This document shows positions 1-11,681 of a DNA stretch of 64,000 nucleotides, piece by piece. The position numbers and the translations under genes are program-made. The number at the start of each line of letters is the position of its first letter. Position 1 is the stretch's first letter. Source of the stretch: Coprinopsis marcescibilis (Eukaryota > Basidiomycota > Agaricomycetes > Agaricales > Psathyrellaceae); assembly GCA_004369085.1 (NCBI GenBank), contig ML210182.1, positions 124,001 through 188,000 on the forward strand, in the 5' to 3' direction. A model generated the notes under the pieces. The model was not told where the DNA came from. It saw only the letters and a list, made by a program, of their open reading frames with translations, and did not search any database.

Positions 1-1985
1 TGTGACAAAGGCGAATGGTCAGTGTGATCCCATAGTTTTGTTAGGGATAAGAGTTGGTTTAAGGGGTTGTTGATTGATCTTGAATTGTTGACAGGTAGTA
101 CATCCATCAATGTATTGTTTTACCACTCCCTTGAGTCCTGGAAACCAGTATGATTCTTTTACTTTCCAAAAGGTTTCTAGAACTCCAGGGTGTGCAGCAA
201 GGAGAGAGTTGTGATGTTGTTTGATGATTTACTGTTGTAGAGTTTGATTTTGGGGTATGTACATCTTTCCTTGATAGAAAAGAGATTGTTTCCCGTCTTT
301 TTCTTGAATTTCCCAATCGGTCATATCTTACTTCAATTGGGAGGGAAATTCCTTATGTTCAAGGAGATTGTGGAGTTTTTCTGCAATTCAGATATCGAAT
401 CATCCTTCTGGTCCATCAAGGATTTTCTGTTGAAGTTCTGTATCAAGGAGTCTGACCACTCTTTTGGGAAATAGTTCATTTGGTAGGAGAATCATATCCT
501 TGTTGTTGTGGTTGGCAGTTGGGCAGTGGTCAGGATGTCTAGAGAGTGCGTTGGATTGGATCATTTTCAATCCAGGGGTGTATTTGAACTGATAGTCAAA
601 TTCGCTTAGCAAGGTGTACCATCTTGCCTGTCGTCAGTTTAGTTTGTGCATTTCTTGGAAGTAAGATAGGTTTTTGTGGTCTGAGAGAATCTTCGTAGTG
701 TGTTGCACTCCCATAAGGTAGTGTCTCCATTTGGTGAAGGCTTGAATAAGGGCTAGGAGTTCTCGATTGTAAATCTTGTAGTTTCATTCAGCTGGGGATA
801 GGGGTTTCAATATGAAAGAGATAGGATGTCTGGCTCTGTTGACGTCCTGTTGGGTTAGGACGGCTCCAGTGGCATACTTTGATGCATCACATTCTACTTG
901 GAATGGTTTCTCCAAGTCTGGCATGATCAAGGTGGGTTGTTCAGTAAATCATTGTTTCAGGGTATCAAATGCAAGTTGTTGTTGTTGTTCTGTCCATTTG
1001 AAGGAAATTCCTTTTTGAAGAAGTTCATTCCTTGGTTTGGCTAATTTGGAGTATCCTCGGATGAATCGTCAATAGAAGTTTCCAAATCCCAGGAATGATC
1101 GGATTTGTTTTGTATTTGTTGGTTCTGGCCATTGTTTGAGTCCTTCTACTTCGGTTGGATCCATCGAGATCTTCCCTTCTTCAATGATCATGCCAAGGTA
1201 TTCAATCCTTTCTTGGCAGAATTGGCATTTTTCGGGTTTTAGGTAAAGGTTGTTTTCTTTCAAGACTTGAAGGACCTTGCAGGTTTCAGTGATCATTTGC
1301 CCTTTGGTGGTGGTGAAGATGAGGATGTCGTCCATGTAAATGATCACACATTGCCCTTCGTTCTTGACTTTCTCAAATATTTGATCCATCATGGCTTGGA
1401 AGGTGGCTGGGGAGTTGCACATTCCAAAGAACATGACAGTAGGTTTGTATAGTCCAATGTTTGTCTTGAAGGTGGCCTTCTATTGATCTCCATCTCTGAT
1501 CCAAATGTTGTTATATCCCCATTGAATGTCCAGTTTTGTGAAGTATTTGGCTCCTTTGAGTCGGTCTAACAGTTTGGTGATGAGGGGTAAGGGATATGCA
1601 TTTTTGATCAACCATTTGTTCAAATATCAGTAATCTTGGCAGGGTCTTAGTTTTCCATCCTTCTTTTTCATGAAGAATGGAGAAGCCATTGGTGATTGGG
1701 ATGGTTGAATGTAGTTTTTGCCTTGATTTTCTTGAATGAAGGTTTGAAGTCTGTGTTGTTCTTGTCCAGTGAGGTTGTACGTTTTGAAGGATTTCAGGAG
1801 GAAACCATCTTTCATCTCGATTTTGTGATCCCAAGGTTTTGATTCGGAAAATCAGTCAGATTTTTCCTTACTGAATACGTCAGGGTAGTCATGATATTTG
1901 GTTGGGATTTTCTCTTCAAGGGGTCTCTCTGGTTCTTTCTTTGATTTGAAGGCTAGTTCTTGGGCAATTGTGGATTTTGCCTGAG
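1..1985 (-). pseudogene. Decayed Ty3/gypsy retrotransposon pol fragment
   Basis: Read on the minus strand, this is a reverse transcriptase - RNase H - integrase N-terminus of a gypsy-type pol. The RT core is at 1069-1434, with the catalytic YMDD followed by ILIF and the SFLGFGNFY motif. The upstream RT part is at 1627-1815 (KKKDGKLRPCQDY). The RNase H end with its ALSRHPD motif is at 400-612. Reading continues toward an integrase zinc-finger region at the window edge, so the element runs off the left side. Several in-frame stops interrupt it (for example near 633, 786 and 1848). At the two easiest to read (RNase H region) the stop is TGA where CGA is expected. Gag, protease and the right LTR are absent; recognisable coding ends near 1985. 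It is a dead copy and differs from the gypsy element at 7201-13085. Confidence 0.85.
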
Positions 1986-1999
1986 TCCGAAGAGGGTCG

Positions 2000-2165
2000 T
2001 TCTGAGACCTCCAAGTGTGACATATTCAAGCTCCACCCTGAAGGCCTTTGCTGGCCAGTGGCAGAGAGTGACATGTGACAGGCGACCGTGCGCTTCAAGC
2101 TGTGGCCCCATGACAAAGCCGAGCAGAGTTGCGGTCGGCAGAGTGTGACAGGGTGTGACAAATTT
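2000..2165. repeat. TGTGACA-rich repeat block at the edge of the decayed gypsy fragment
   Basis: The block holds several copies of GTGACA/TGTGACA (around 2012, 2066, 2071, 2145, 2154) and begins where retroelement coding similarity ends. The same motif is clustered at 7117-7172 and 15558-15595, and the window itself begins with TGTGACAAA. It may be the terminus of a non-autonomous DNA transposon or a solo-LTR remnant. I could not define its ends. Confidence 0.4.
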
Positions 2166-3409
2166 ATAAAGACTACAGGATTTCGACTTCAAGACATTGG
2201 AATTCATCCGTTCGTAGTATATACCTCTTTATCACCTAACTAGGTAGAACTCAAGATTGGACAATTTCGTACCTACCCTGAACTCCCGGTAATATTCTAT
2301 GCCCTGGAACATGCTAAAAAACGTGCATCATTGAAATTTTTATAAACACACGGGCGCGATAGTATTGGTCGGAATTCGTTCGCACTTGAAATTGCGATCA
2401 CAAAAACAAGGCATTTACCGAGCCGCCGCAAAAGCCGGACACTTTCTCACACGACCACCCACTGGGACAGGTTGGGTTCAGCGCCCGCTATCGTGGGGGC
2501 CCCTTGGATCTACCGCCAAACAAGCTTTCGAACCCATCGGTGACCAATTCAATCCAATAGTGCGGCCCCAATGACTGAAGAGGGTTCAGTCCAGAAAGAG
2601 CCAGTTTCGAATGGATTGCTTTCGCCATTTACCCTTTCAGGATGAATGCAGGGCAACCTGGACCACACCCCATGGATCCGAATTCCAGACCAGGTCGACG
2701 GCGGTGTTGTCGTGAGTAGTGTGTTATGCATTAGATGAGAGTATACATTAGCTCTATTCTACATGGACCTTCTATGACCGATTATCTAGATTTTGAACCC
2801 GAGGCTGCGCATGCAAGCAAGGTGATCCTCGACTTGTGCTTTGCATTTTTCCGTTGCTTCAGCACTTTCGAACTTCAGGAAGCAATCGTCGCGAACTCGT
2901 TTCGTTGTCGGGCAAGCACAGCACCTAGAATTTGGCAAATGAGAAAGAATGGTCGAGTCTCCCATTAACCGAGTTTACTTACGGTTTCAATCCTTCGGGA
3001 TTCAATGGGTTCTGCTTCGGGTTGGTCGGGTCGAATGGTTTGCTGTCGTCCTTGTGTGATGGAGACCACCACGAGGAGATCTATTTCGTGGATAAGAGAG
3101 CTTCGTACTTCACAGGACAAAAAACATACCTTCCCGAGCATTGTCGACAGAATATCGACAGAATATGGTGCTGAGTAAAATAGAAAGCCGCTATTGGCAC
3201 CGAACCGAGGATAGAGCATGCTCCGGCCCGGTCCCCCGCTTAACCAACAAAGTGACATGATTTTGTTGCCCGCCTTGACAGGAGACCAGGCGATCATGGG
3301 GAAGTGGATTATCATCCTTGTACCACCACCACGTTCTTCTCAGAACTGCTTTTGAGCTCTTGCGTGCCGTCGAGCGCGACGAGGACTGACTAAACTCCAG
3401 GTCGACAGC
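2166..3409. other. Intergenic, no gene recognised
   Basis: Short open frames here lack ATG starts with coding character and show no family motif. The 3' part (about 3300-3409) is presumably promoter and 5' UTR of the ABC transporter. Confidence 0.6.
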
Positions 3410-6400
3410 ATGAAGGCCCTGCTTTGGATATCCCTCTCGCTCGCCACTACCATCTTCGCTCAAACTTGTGAAAATTACGGAATTGCCAACGGGGACACAT
3501 GTTCATGTCCGACAGGGTTTGGAGGTCCAAGCTGCTCAGAGGTAGGCTGCCAGGGCAATATCTTTGAGGGGAGGAAGCGCGAGTTTACAGAAACGAGCTC
3601 TGGGTTTGCCAACTTGACTGTGTCAGGATGTGGATGCGACGACGGATGGGGAGGGCTTGGGTGCAACGTGTGCCAAACTTCGGGCGCCTGCCAGAGTGGT
3701 CTGGCTGCGAATGGAGGTGTAACTCCAACCGCTGGTACTTTGGGTGACTTGCAGAACCACACAATGGTTTGCAGCACCGGTCCTCGCGTATGGGCAGCGG
3801 GCCAGATGAGCTGCGACGTGAATGTAAGGATATTCTGGTTCTCGATGACGGACTGAAACTGACCGCTCGGTAGAATCCAACGCTGCAATCGATATATCCT
3901 GGACGCTCAGTTCTCAATATTGAACGGACTCTCAACCCAGACTTGTCTCCCATCCCTGGGTCAACATCATTCGGGTCCGCAGGCTCTGCATTTGTGCAAC
4001 TCCTCTACGACGGCGTCGAGCAATTCTATTGCCAAGCAAATAGCTGTTTACAAACCGGCAAGGGCCTTGGAATTAATTGGAAATGTCAGAACCTCCAATG
4101 CACCTGCAGACCCAACACCTCGTTCTGTGGTGCAGTCGTCGCAACAAACCTTACTGCAACCATCAACGCACTAGATGGGACGCTGGAAATCGACTGCACC
4201 GAAGATAAAGAGACAGGAGAACGACCCTGCCACTTCGTCCAATCGACCCTTCAGAACTTGTTCGGCTTAAGTGGGCTGGCTCTGAACGGATGCACGTTTG
4301 GCGAATGTGTACGTCAAAGCGTTATCGACAGCGCTCCCGCGGTGTCGGGTTCTGAAGAGGCTCCGAAGAATGAACCGTTGGGCGGTGGCGTTATCGCAGG
4401 CCTTGCTGTGGTTGGTGGATTGGTGCTATTGGCCCTCCTGTTTTTGCTATGGGGCTTCCTCTCACAAAGAGCAGCCCGGAAAAAGGGTTATGTGGATGAA
4501 GGAAAGGCAAAGGTTGGCGTCTCATGGTCCAACCTCACTTACTACGTTCCCCACCAATCTGGATTCTTCAGTGGTTTCCGCAAGAAAGCTGAAGTCTCTA
4601 ACGGTGACAAGTTCATCCTGGACAACATCAGCGGTAACATCCCTGCTGGCCAGATGATGGCAATTCTCGGACCTAGCGGTGGGTCATTCTCTAGTTCTCT
4701 ATCCAACTGCATCTGACAAAGATTAGGTGCTGGAAAAACGACCTTGATTGAGATTCTTGCCGGGAAAAGCAAATCCGGCATCACGACTGGAGATGTCTCC
4801 TTCCCTTTCGAAAGAACAGACGACCAGGCGCCCCCAAGAATCGGGTTTGTACCTCAACAGGACATTCTCCCGTCAACCCTCACCGTTTTTGAAACGCTCT
4901 TGTTTGCCACTCGACTTCGACTTTCCGAGAGCATCTCTGATATCGAGAAAAAGTCTCGAGTCAACGATATCCTCGAGAAACTGGGAATCAGCCATATCAA
5001 GGATACCCGCATTGGCGATGTGACGGGTGGCAAGGCCAGAGGCATCAGTGGTGGCGAGATGAGGCGTGTCACGATCGGATTGGAGCTCATCTCGTCCCCG
5101 GATGTCCTCTTCCTCGACGAACCTACTTCTGGTAAGGAGCTCGATACAAGCCCCGTAGTACTCCACTGATGCTCTGCCTAGGTTTGGATTCGGTTTCTGC
5201 TGCTAGAATTGCCAATGTTCTGCATGCCATCGCACATGACCCTGTCAACCCAATCGCAGTCATCGCGTCAATTCATCAACCCAGGTAGGCAAACAGTTTG
5301 GCCTCCAACTAACATCGTGCTCAGTTATCTTGTAGCTCCATCCTGTATCAGAAGTTCGATTCAATATTGCTTCTGGCTCATGGCCGCGCTCTTTACTCAG
5401 GTCCAGGTGGCTTCGAACCTGTCACCTACTTCTCACGGACCGCTCCAGATGCTGTCCCAGCATATAACGAAGGTCACAACATCGCCGAATACCTGCTCGA
5501 GGTCGCCAGCGATCCGCCTGTAGCCCTCTTCACTCTGGCCAAGGACAACCTTGACTCGAGCGACAGCCGGACCACAGCCAACGAGACGTCGGAGAAGCCT
5601 TATACTGCGACGAATCGAACGACTACTTTTACAAGAAATGCTGTCTCCCAGGGTGGATTGGCTTATGCGACAACGTTCTTGACTCAATTGCAGTACCTCT
5701 GTGGACGGGAATGGAAGACCTTGAAGCGGGACAGGACATTGTTTTTGACGCATGTAATTGTTGCTGCTGTATTGGGTGTTTTCTGCGGCAAGTCTGTCTT
5801 GCCAAGTCTGTCGCGTGAGTTTTCTGATACAATTCTCATGCAGGTGGTCTCTACTACCAGACTGGCATTACTATCTCGGGTTTCCAGTCAAGGGTTGGAT
5901 GTCTGTTCTTTTTGGTAAGCTTATAGGGCTGGAACGGTCAATCAGTGCTGATCGTGATCTCAACAGGGTGCCCTAGTTGCTTTCTCCTCGTTGAGTGCCC
6001 TTTACAACATGGTCGAAATCAGACCGCTTTTCCTTCGCGAACGCTCCGGATTGTACTACAGGTATGAGACCGCCGACCACGCTGAATTGAAATCACTAAC
6101 GACGACATTTGCAGCCCTACCGCTTGGCTTCTTTCACGGTTCTTCTTTGACATGATACCCCTTCGCTTGATACCAACCATCGTCGTATCGACGATTACTT
6201 ACTGGATGGCCGGTCTCGCACCGGATGCCCCACATTTCTTCAAGTTCCTGTTCATCCTCGTCCTGTATAGCTTGGCCATGACACTTTTTGTACGTTTTTG
6301 TTCCTTCTAGTCTCTATTGAAGTGCTAACCAACAATATCTAGAACTTTTTGCTCGGTACATTCTTCCAGAACGGCGGAATCGCTATTCTGTTGTCAGCAC

Positions 6401-6784
6401 TGTCAGCTCTCTTCCAAATGACGTATGCTGGGTTTTTTGTCAACTTGAGTGACATTCCTCCAGTCCTTCGTTGGCTGCAATGGGTGGCCCCTTTAAAATA
6501 CATGTTAGAGGCGTTGGCTGTCAACGAAGTTGACTCTGGGTTGATGATAGAAGATACCCTACAGGGGGTGCCTGTTAGTGTTTCAGCTGCCCTGATCATG
6601 CAACTCGTAAGTCTATGTCCTTTTGTGACATATCAAAGATCAAGCTAATACCCCTCTTCTCTAGCTCTTCGGGTTTGGCTTGGACAACTACTATCGGGAT
6701 GTACTCATCCTTTTTGGATTCATTGCCGGCTTTGGTGTTGGAGTGATTGGGGTCGTGTGGTTCTTTGTGCGAGAAAGGAGATGA
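3410..6784 (+). CDS. ABCG-type half transporter with EGF-like N-terminal ectodomain (Adp1-like)
   Basis: Ten exons join to 967 residues: 3410-3823, 3874-4678, 4727-5131, 5182-5284, 5336-5787, 5844-5914, 5967-6061, 6115-6289, 6343-6606 and 6665-6784. The ATG opens a signal peptide (MKALLWISLSLATTIFAQ). A Cys-rich EGF-like region follows (CSCPTGFGGPSC, then CGCDDGWGGLGC), then a membrane segment near residue 330 and one nucleotide-binding domain. Visible NBD motifs are Walker A GPSGAGKTT (rebuilt across intron 2), signature ISGGEMRR, Walker B DVLFLDEPTSG and H-loop IASIHQP. The C-terminal half is an ABC2-type membrane domain. This order (ectodomain - NBD - TMD) matches yeast Adp1-like members of the White/ABCG family. 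Substrate is unknown. Intron 5 uses a GC donor. Confidence 0.93.
5788..5843 (+). other. GC-AG intron in the ABC transporter gene
   Basis: The donor reads G|GCAAGT and the acceptor ATGCAG. Using it joins FCG directly to GLYYQTG at the first membrane helix, as in ABCG relatives. The only in-frame GT donor (5815) would make a 29-nt intron and insert nine residues into the helix-loop junction. Confidence 0.75.
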
Positions 6785-7200
6785 GTAAATGGACTCCCCT
6801 TACCTTTATAATCTTATATCTGTCTGTCTTTCCTTTTCATGCTTCTGTCGGTTCGAATTTTGGGCAAATCCTGCCTTTCGTTTTGAAACGAACTTTATTT
6901 ACAGTTGTAGTACGGTCGTTTGTACACTTTTTTAGAGATTCCATTGTATCCCGCGCAAATATACATCTTTGGAGACAAAAATTACACAGAACTGTAGCTA
7001 CGTGCTTAGGGAATGTAAATGGTACAGTATTTAGAAAGGATATGATACTGTTGAAGTGCCATGCCAATTCCGCGTCGACAAGTCGATTTTTCGGTCAATT
7101 CGTGTCCTTTGTACAGGGTGACATGGTGTGACATGGGTGTGACATGCCATCGGATGTCACGCTGTCACACCCAAAAATACTCAGGATCGTATCAATCATC

Positions 7201-7436
7201 TGTTACGGGCAAGGTCGGGCTTAAGGTGGATGGGAAGCGAGAAGTTGCTCGAAGGGAGTATGCGCGTTGATATTACAAGGACAGAGAGGAACATACAACT
7301 GGTTAAATAGGTAATGCTAACAAGAAGGCATATGAGACACGAATAAACAAAGAGAGGAAAGAAATAAACAAAGATGAGACAAGAGTCGCGACGCGACAAG
7401 AGAACTAGAAGGCTCACGTGAGACGTGGCCGTGACA
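7201..7436 (-). repeat. 3' LTR of the gypsy element
   Basis: 236 bp, differing from the partner LTR at 12850-13085 at 10 positions. All ten are transitions inside CpG/TpG/CpA pairs. In element orientation this is the downstream LTR. Confidence 0.92.
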
Positions 7437-7454
7437 ATATCTCCCTTTTTAGGG
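7437..7454 (-). other. 3' polypurine tract of the gypsy element
   Basis: Directly inside the 3' LTR the minus strand reads CCCTAAAAAGGGAGATAT and then TGTCAC of the LTR. Its purine run and place fit the plus-strand primer of LTR elements. Confidence 0.75.
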
Positions 7455-9287
7455 GAGAGGGACGAACTACGAGAGGTGAGAATCGGTGCGAGCGGGAGGG
7501 CGAGCCACATGGCCAGAACGTAAGGTAGTGGAAGTGGGAGGGAAGTAAACAGTAGTCAAAGGGGAAGAAGAGTTGAGAGGAGGAGACAAGGGCCGAGCAT
7601 GAGCAGAGGCATGAGGAGGAGAAACAGATAACGGCGGACGTTGAGTATCAACAGAAACATCGTCAGTAGAAGAAATGATATCAGAGAATACGAACGAAGA
7701 TGGGAGCGATGCGATTTGTTTGATGGTAAGCGTGTGAGGTTTTGGAGCGCGGGGATGCCGGCGATGGAAGTGCTCGATGAGTTCGTTGGCGGTTGTTGGT
7801 AGATTGTTGAGCTGGACCCAAGAATCTTCCGAGTTGGGTTGATCCTTCCAGCGAGTGAGGTACTCATAGCGATGCCCAATCTTGCGGCAATCGAGTAGCT
7901 GGGCTACGGCGACAGCTGAGTCTTCGGCAAGTTGGAACTTGTCAGGAGTGGCATGGGTGTGAAACTCCGTAGGATCGGAGTATGGCTTGAGCAGGGAAGT
8001 ATGGAATACAGAATGGAGTCTCAAGAGGCAAGGGGGAAGCGTAAGTTGGTAAGAATCGTTGCCGATGAGGCGAACGACGGGGTAGGGGCCGAGGCGACGA
8101 TGATCGAGCTTGAGGGACGGGCGTGTGGTCCGAATGTTGCAGCGAAGGAGCCAAACCAATTGGCCTGGCTCGTACTGGGGCAAGGGCAAAACCTTCTTGT
8201 CATAGATCTTGCGTTGTCGTTCTTGAGCAAACTCAAGTTCAGCTTTGAGTTCGGCATGTATGAGGTCTAGTCGGGAGGAAAGGTCGTTGGCTGCCAGTAC
8301 CGTGGATATATCTGCGAGTTGAGGGGCGAAGGTGGGGTGATGCCCGAGATTGGCGAAGAAGGGGGTTTGTTTGGTGGACGCATTTTCGGAACTGTTGAAT
8401 ACAAACTCGGCCAAGGGTAAATAGTCTACCCAATCATCTTGCTGGTAGGAGCAGTAGGCGCGAATGTAAGTCTCGAGAGTTTGGTTGGTGCGTTCCGTGA
8501 GACCGTCAGTGCGGGGGTGATAAGCGGTCGAATGGCGGAGCTTGATGTCGAGGCGGGTGGTGAGAGATCTCCAGAAATTGGATATGAAGACGGACCCGCA
8601 ATCCGAGATGATGGAGTCTGGGAGTCCGTGGTAACGGAAGATGCGGTCAATGAAGAGCCAGGCAAGGTCTGCTGAAGTGAGGGTTTCGTTGCACAGGATG
8701 AAGTGGGCAGCACGAGTGAGACGATCACAAACGACCCAGATGGAGTCATAACCATGGGACTCGGGGAGTTTGACAATAAAATCCATGGAGATGGACTTCC
8801 AGGGACGGTTGGGGATGTCGAGCGGTTTGAGCAAACCATAGGGTTTGTGTCGGGGAATCTTGATATGGTGGCAAACATCGCAGGCTGCAACATATCGACG
8901 GACGTATGTGTGAATGCCGGGCCAAGAGTAGCCCAGCAGGAGTTTCTTGAGCGTCAGGGTGCGGCCAGGGTGTCCGCTAACGACGGCATCATGGAACTGT
9001 TTGAGGATTTCGTGGCGGAGTGGGTCAGGTACGAAAACACGGCCTTTGTGGAACACAATGTTGTCTTGCACAGTGAAATCTTCATTGCTTTTGAGCAGGG
9101 CTTCACGCCATTCGGTGTCGGTGTTGAATGCGTCTTGAAATCGTATGAGGAGTTCTGAGTTGTCGATGACGGATGATGTGAGTGCTGAAACTTTGATGGG
9201 TGCTGGGATGGCAGAGTCGGATTGGGGGTTGATGCGTTGGGTGTGATAGGGAGTTAATATGGCTTTGAATTGCTGGAGGAGGACATC

Positions 9288-9303
9288 ATCTCCCTTTTTA
9301 GGG
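9288..9303 (-). other. Internal copy of the polypurine tract (candidate central PPT)
   Basis: The 16-nt plus-strand string ATCTCCCTTTTTAGGG is identical to 7439-7454. It lies in pol between RNase H and integrase, encoding FPKKGD. Position in mid-pol resembles the central PPT of lentiviruses and Ty1; function here is inference. Confidence 0.45.
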
Positions 9304-11639
9304 AAGTAGTCCGGTCGTCAAGAGGGAGCGTCGGCCACATTCTGGGAACCCGGGGCCCAGGTGAGCTGAAAATCGAATTCGGTAAGAAACATAGCCCAGT
9401 GGGCTTGACGGCGGTTGAGAACCTTTGAAGACATGAAGTATTCAAGGTTTTTGTGGTCAGTGATAACGGAAATGGGCTGAGCAGTACCCATGAGCCAGGC
9501 ACGCATGTCGCGAAACGACTCGATGACACCTAGGAGTTCCTTGTCGTGTATGTCGTAGTTGATTTCTGCGGGTGAGAACTTGCGCGAGAAGTAAGCTACG
9601 GAACGGAGTGTCCCGTCATCATCAGGTTGCTGGAGAACACCGGACATGGCAAAGTCGGAAGCATCGGTGAACAGAGTGGCTGGCTTGGAAGGGTCATAGT
9701 GGCGGAGGATGGGGTAGGACGAGAAAGTAGTCTTGAATTTCTCGAAGGCTTGGTTTGCGTCATGGGACCAGATGAATGGAGTGTCTTTACAAGTTAGATG
9801 GTAGAGGGGAATGGCGATTTCTGCATAGTGGTCAACAAAACGGCGGTAAAAATTGCAGAAGCCCAAGAAGACCTGGATATCATGGGAAGAGCGGGGAGTT
9901 GGCCAGTCAGTGATGGTTGCCAACTTTTTGGGGTTCATCATAATGCCTTCAGCACCGACGAGGTAGCCAAGGTACTCGACCTGTGATTTGTCGAACTCGC
10001 ATTTCTTGGGGTTGGCGAAGAGGCGAGCATTTTTGAGGCGTTCGAGTACCAGTTTGACGTGGTTGTCGTGTTCTTCCTGATTCTTGGAGAAAATCAATAT
10101 GTCATCTAGATAGACAACACAGAAGATCCCAAGGTAGTCGCGGAGGGTGTCTTGGATGAAGGATTGGAAGGTGGCAGGTGCATTGGTTAGTCCGAATGGC
10201 ATGACGAGGTACTCATACAAACCGCGAGGAGTGCAGAAAGCAGTTTTCCACTCGTCGCCAGTGCGGATACGGATAAGGTTGAATGCGTTCTTGAGGTCGA
10301 TGACGGTAAATAAGTTGCAGCCTTGGGTAGAGTCAAGGAGGTCATTGATGTGGGGAATAGGGTATCGATTCTTCTTGGTGATGGAATTGAGGCCGCGATA
10401 ATCAACGCAAAGTCGAAGTTCACCCATTTTCTTTCGAATGAACAGTACAGGGGATGCAGCGGATGACGTGGAGCACCTAATGAAGCCTTTCTTGAGATTT
10501 TTGTCCAAGTATTCGCTTAGTTCCTTTTGTTCGTCTTGTGTGAGCCTGTAAAGGGGTCCAAATGGGGGGGATTTGCCATCTTCGAGCTCGATGGTACAGT
10601 TGTAGGGGCGGTGAGGGGGTAAATCATCAACGGCAGTGGGTGAAAAGACGGTTGACGCCCAAGGTTCGTATTTCGCTGGCAGCGTGGAAATAACAGAGGG
10701 AAGGGGATTGGAGGAATCTGGTTCCGCAATGTCGTTGGCAAGCAGGGATGGGGACAAGGATGTGATGTAAATTGGCGAGGTGTTGGAATGTATGTTGATC
10801 ATGCCAACTTGGTGGTTCTTCGAGTATTTGGTGAATTGTTTGATGTTGCAGATTGAAATCTTGGTGGGAAGTTTTGGCAGGGGGTTCTCAAGGGAAGAGC
10901 GACCGAAGCCAGCCCATTTGGCAAGAAAACTGAGGTAGGAGTTTTTTGGTTCGTCTGAGGAAGGTGAAACTGGAGAGGCGTCTGTAGAGGAGGGACCTGG
11001 TGGAGCAGGGGTTGGGTGAAGACCAAGGCCTATCCCAACTGTAGTAACAGCACAGGTGCTAATGGCATGGTTAGTGGTGGCTCCATCAAGACCGAAGCCT
11101 CTGGGCCGAATGCAAACAGGGTTGGATCGGGTGAGGTTGCAGCATGAGAGCGTGTCGGATGGGTCTGACCAATCGATAGTGGGGTTGTGTAGTCGCAGCC
11201 AGTCTAATCCAAGGATGACTGGGAAGGCGATGGAAACCACAGCCAATGGGAGGATTTCAGCATGACGATCAATGGTGATTCCGGCGATAACATCTTGAGT
11301 GACCAATCCGGAGGCGATAGGCCGGTTGTCGACTGCAAGGACAGGGACTGGGATGTCCTTTCGACGACGAGGAAGCGAGTGGCGAGTTGAAAACTGTTCG
11401 GAGATGCAGGATTGAGAAGCGCCGCAATCGATGAGCGCGTAAGTCTTGATGGGTTTTCGACCTGGGAAAGAGAGAGTGATGGATACCAGGAAGTGGTCGG
11501 GGAAAAGCTGGGTAGAAGAAGTGACGGCTAAGATATAATGGGGAGTGGGAATGTCGGAAGTCAGGTACCACTTCCCATTGGAGAAGCGGGTGAATGAGGG
11601 CACCGTAGTGGATGCTGGGGTCTGAACATCGGAGTCCGG

Positions 11640-11681
11640 TAGCCCTGAGACCAGGGTGGAGCTACTGGTTAAGCTTTTCCC
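11640..11681 (-). promoter_or_regulatory. -1 ribosomal frameshift signal between gag and pol
   Basis: In gag phase the minus strand reads TCG GGA AAA GCT TAA, so the heptamer G GGA AAA (11675-11681) lies in the X XXY YYZ arrangement one codon before the gag stop (11669-11671). About ten nt downstream is a potential hairpin at 11640-11664 (TAGC ... CCCTG-GTCT-CAGGG ... CTA). Slippage by -1 enters the pol frame (LGKSLTSSS). Confidence 0.75.

Noticed and set aside
7117..7172. CRISPR-like spaced repeats from recurring GTGACA
   Set aside because: Units are too short and irregular, and the DNA is eukaryotic.
8439..9158. Long plus-strand frames over the integrase region
   Set aside because: They are shadows of the minus-strand pol, which carries the conserved catalytic motifs.
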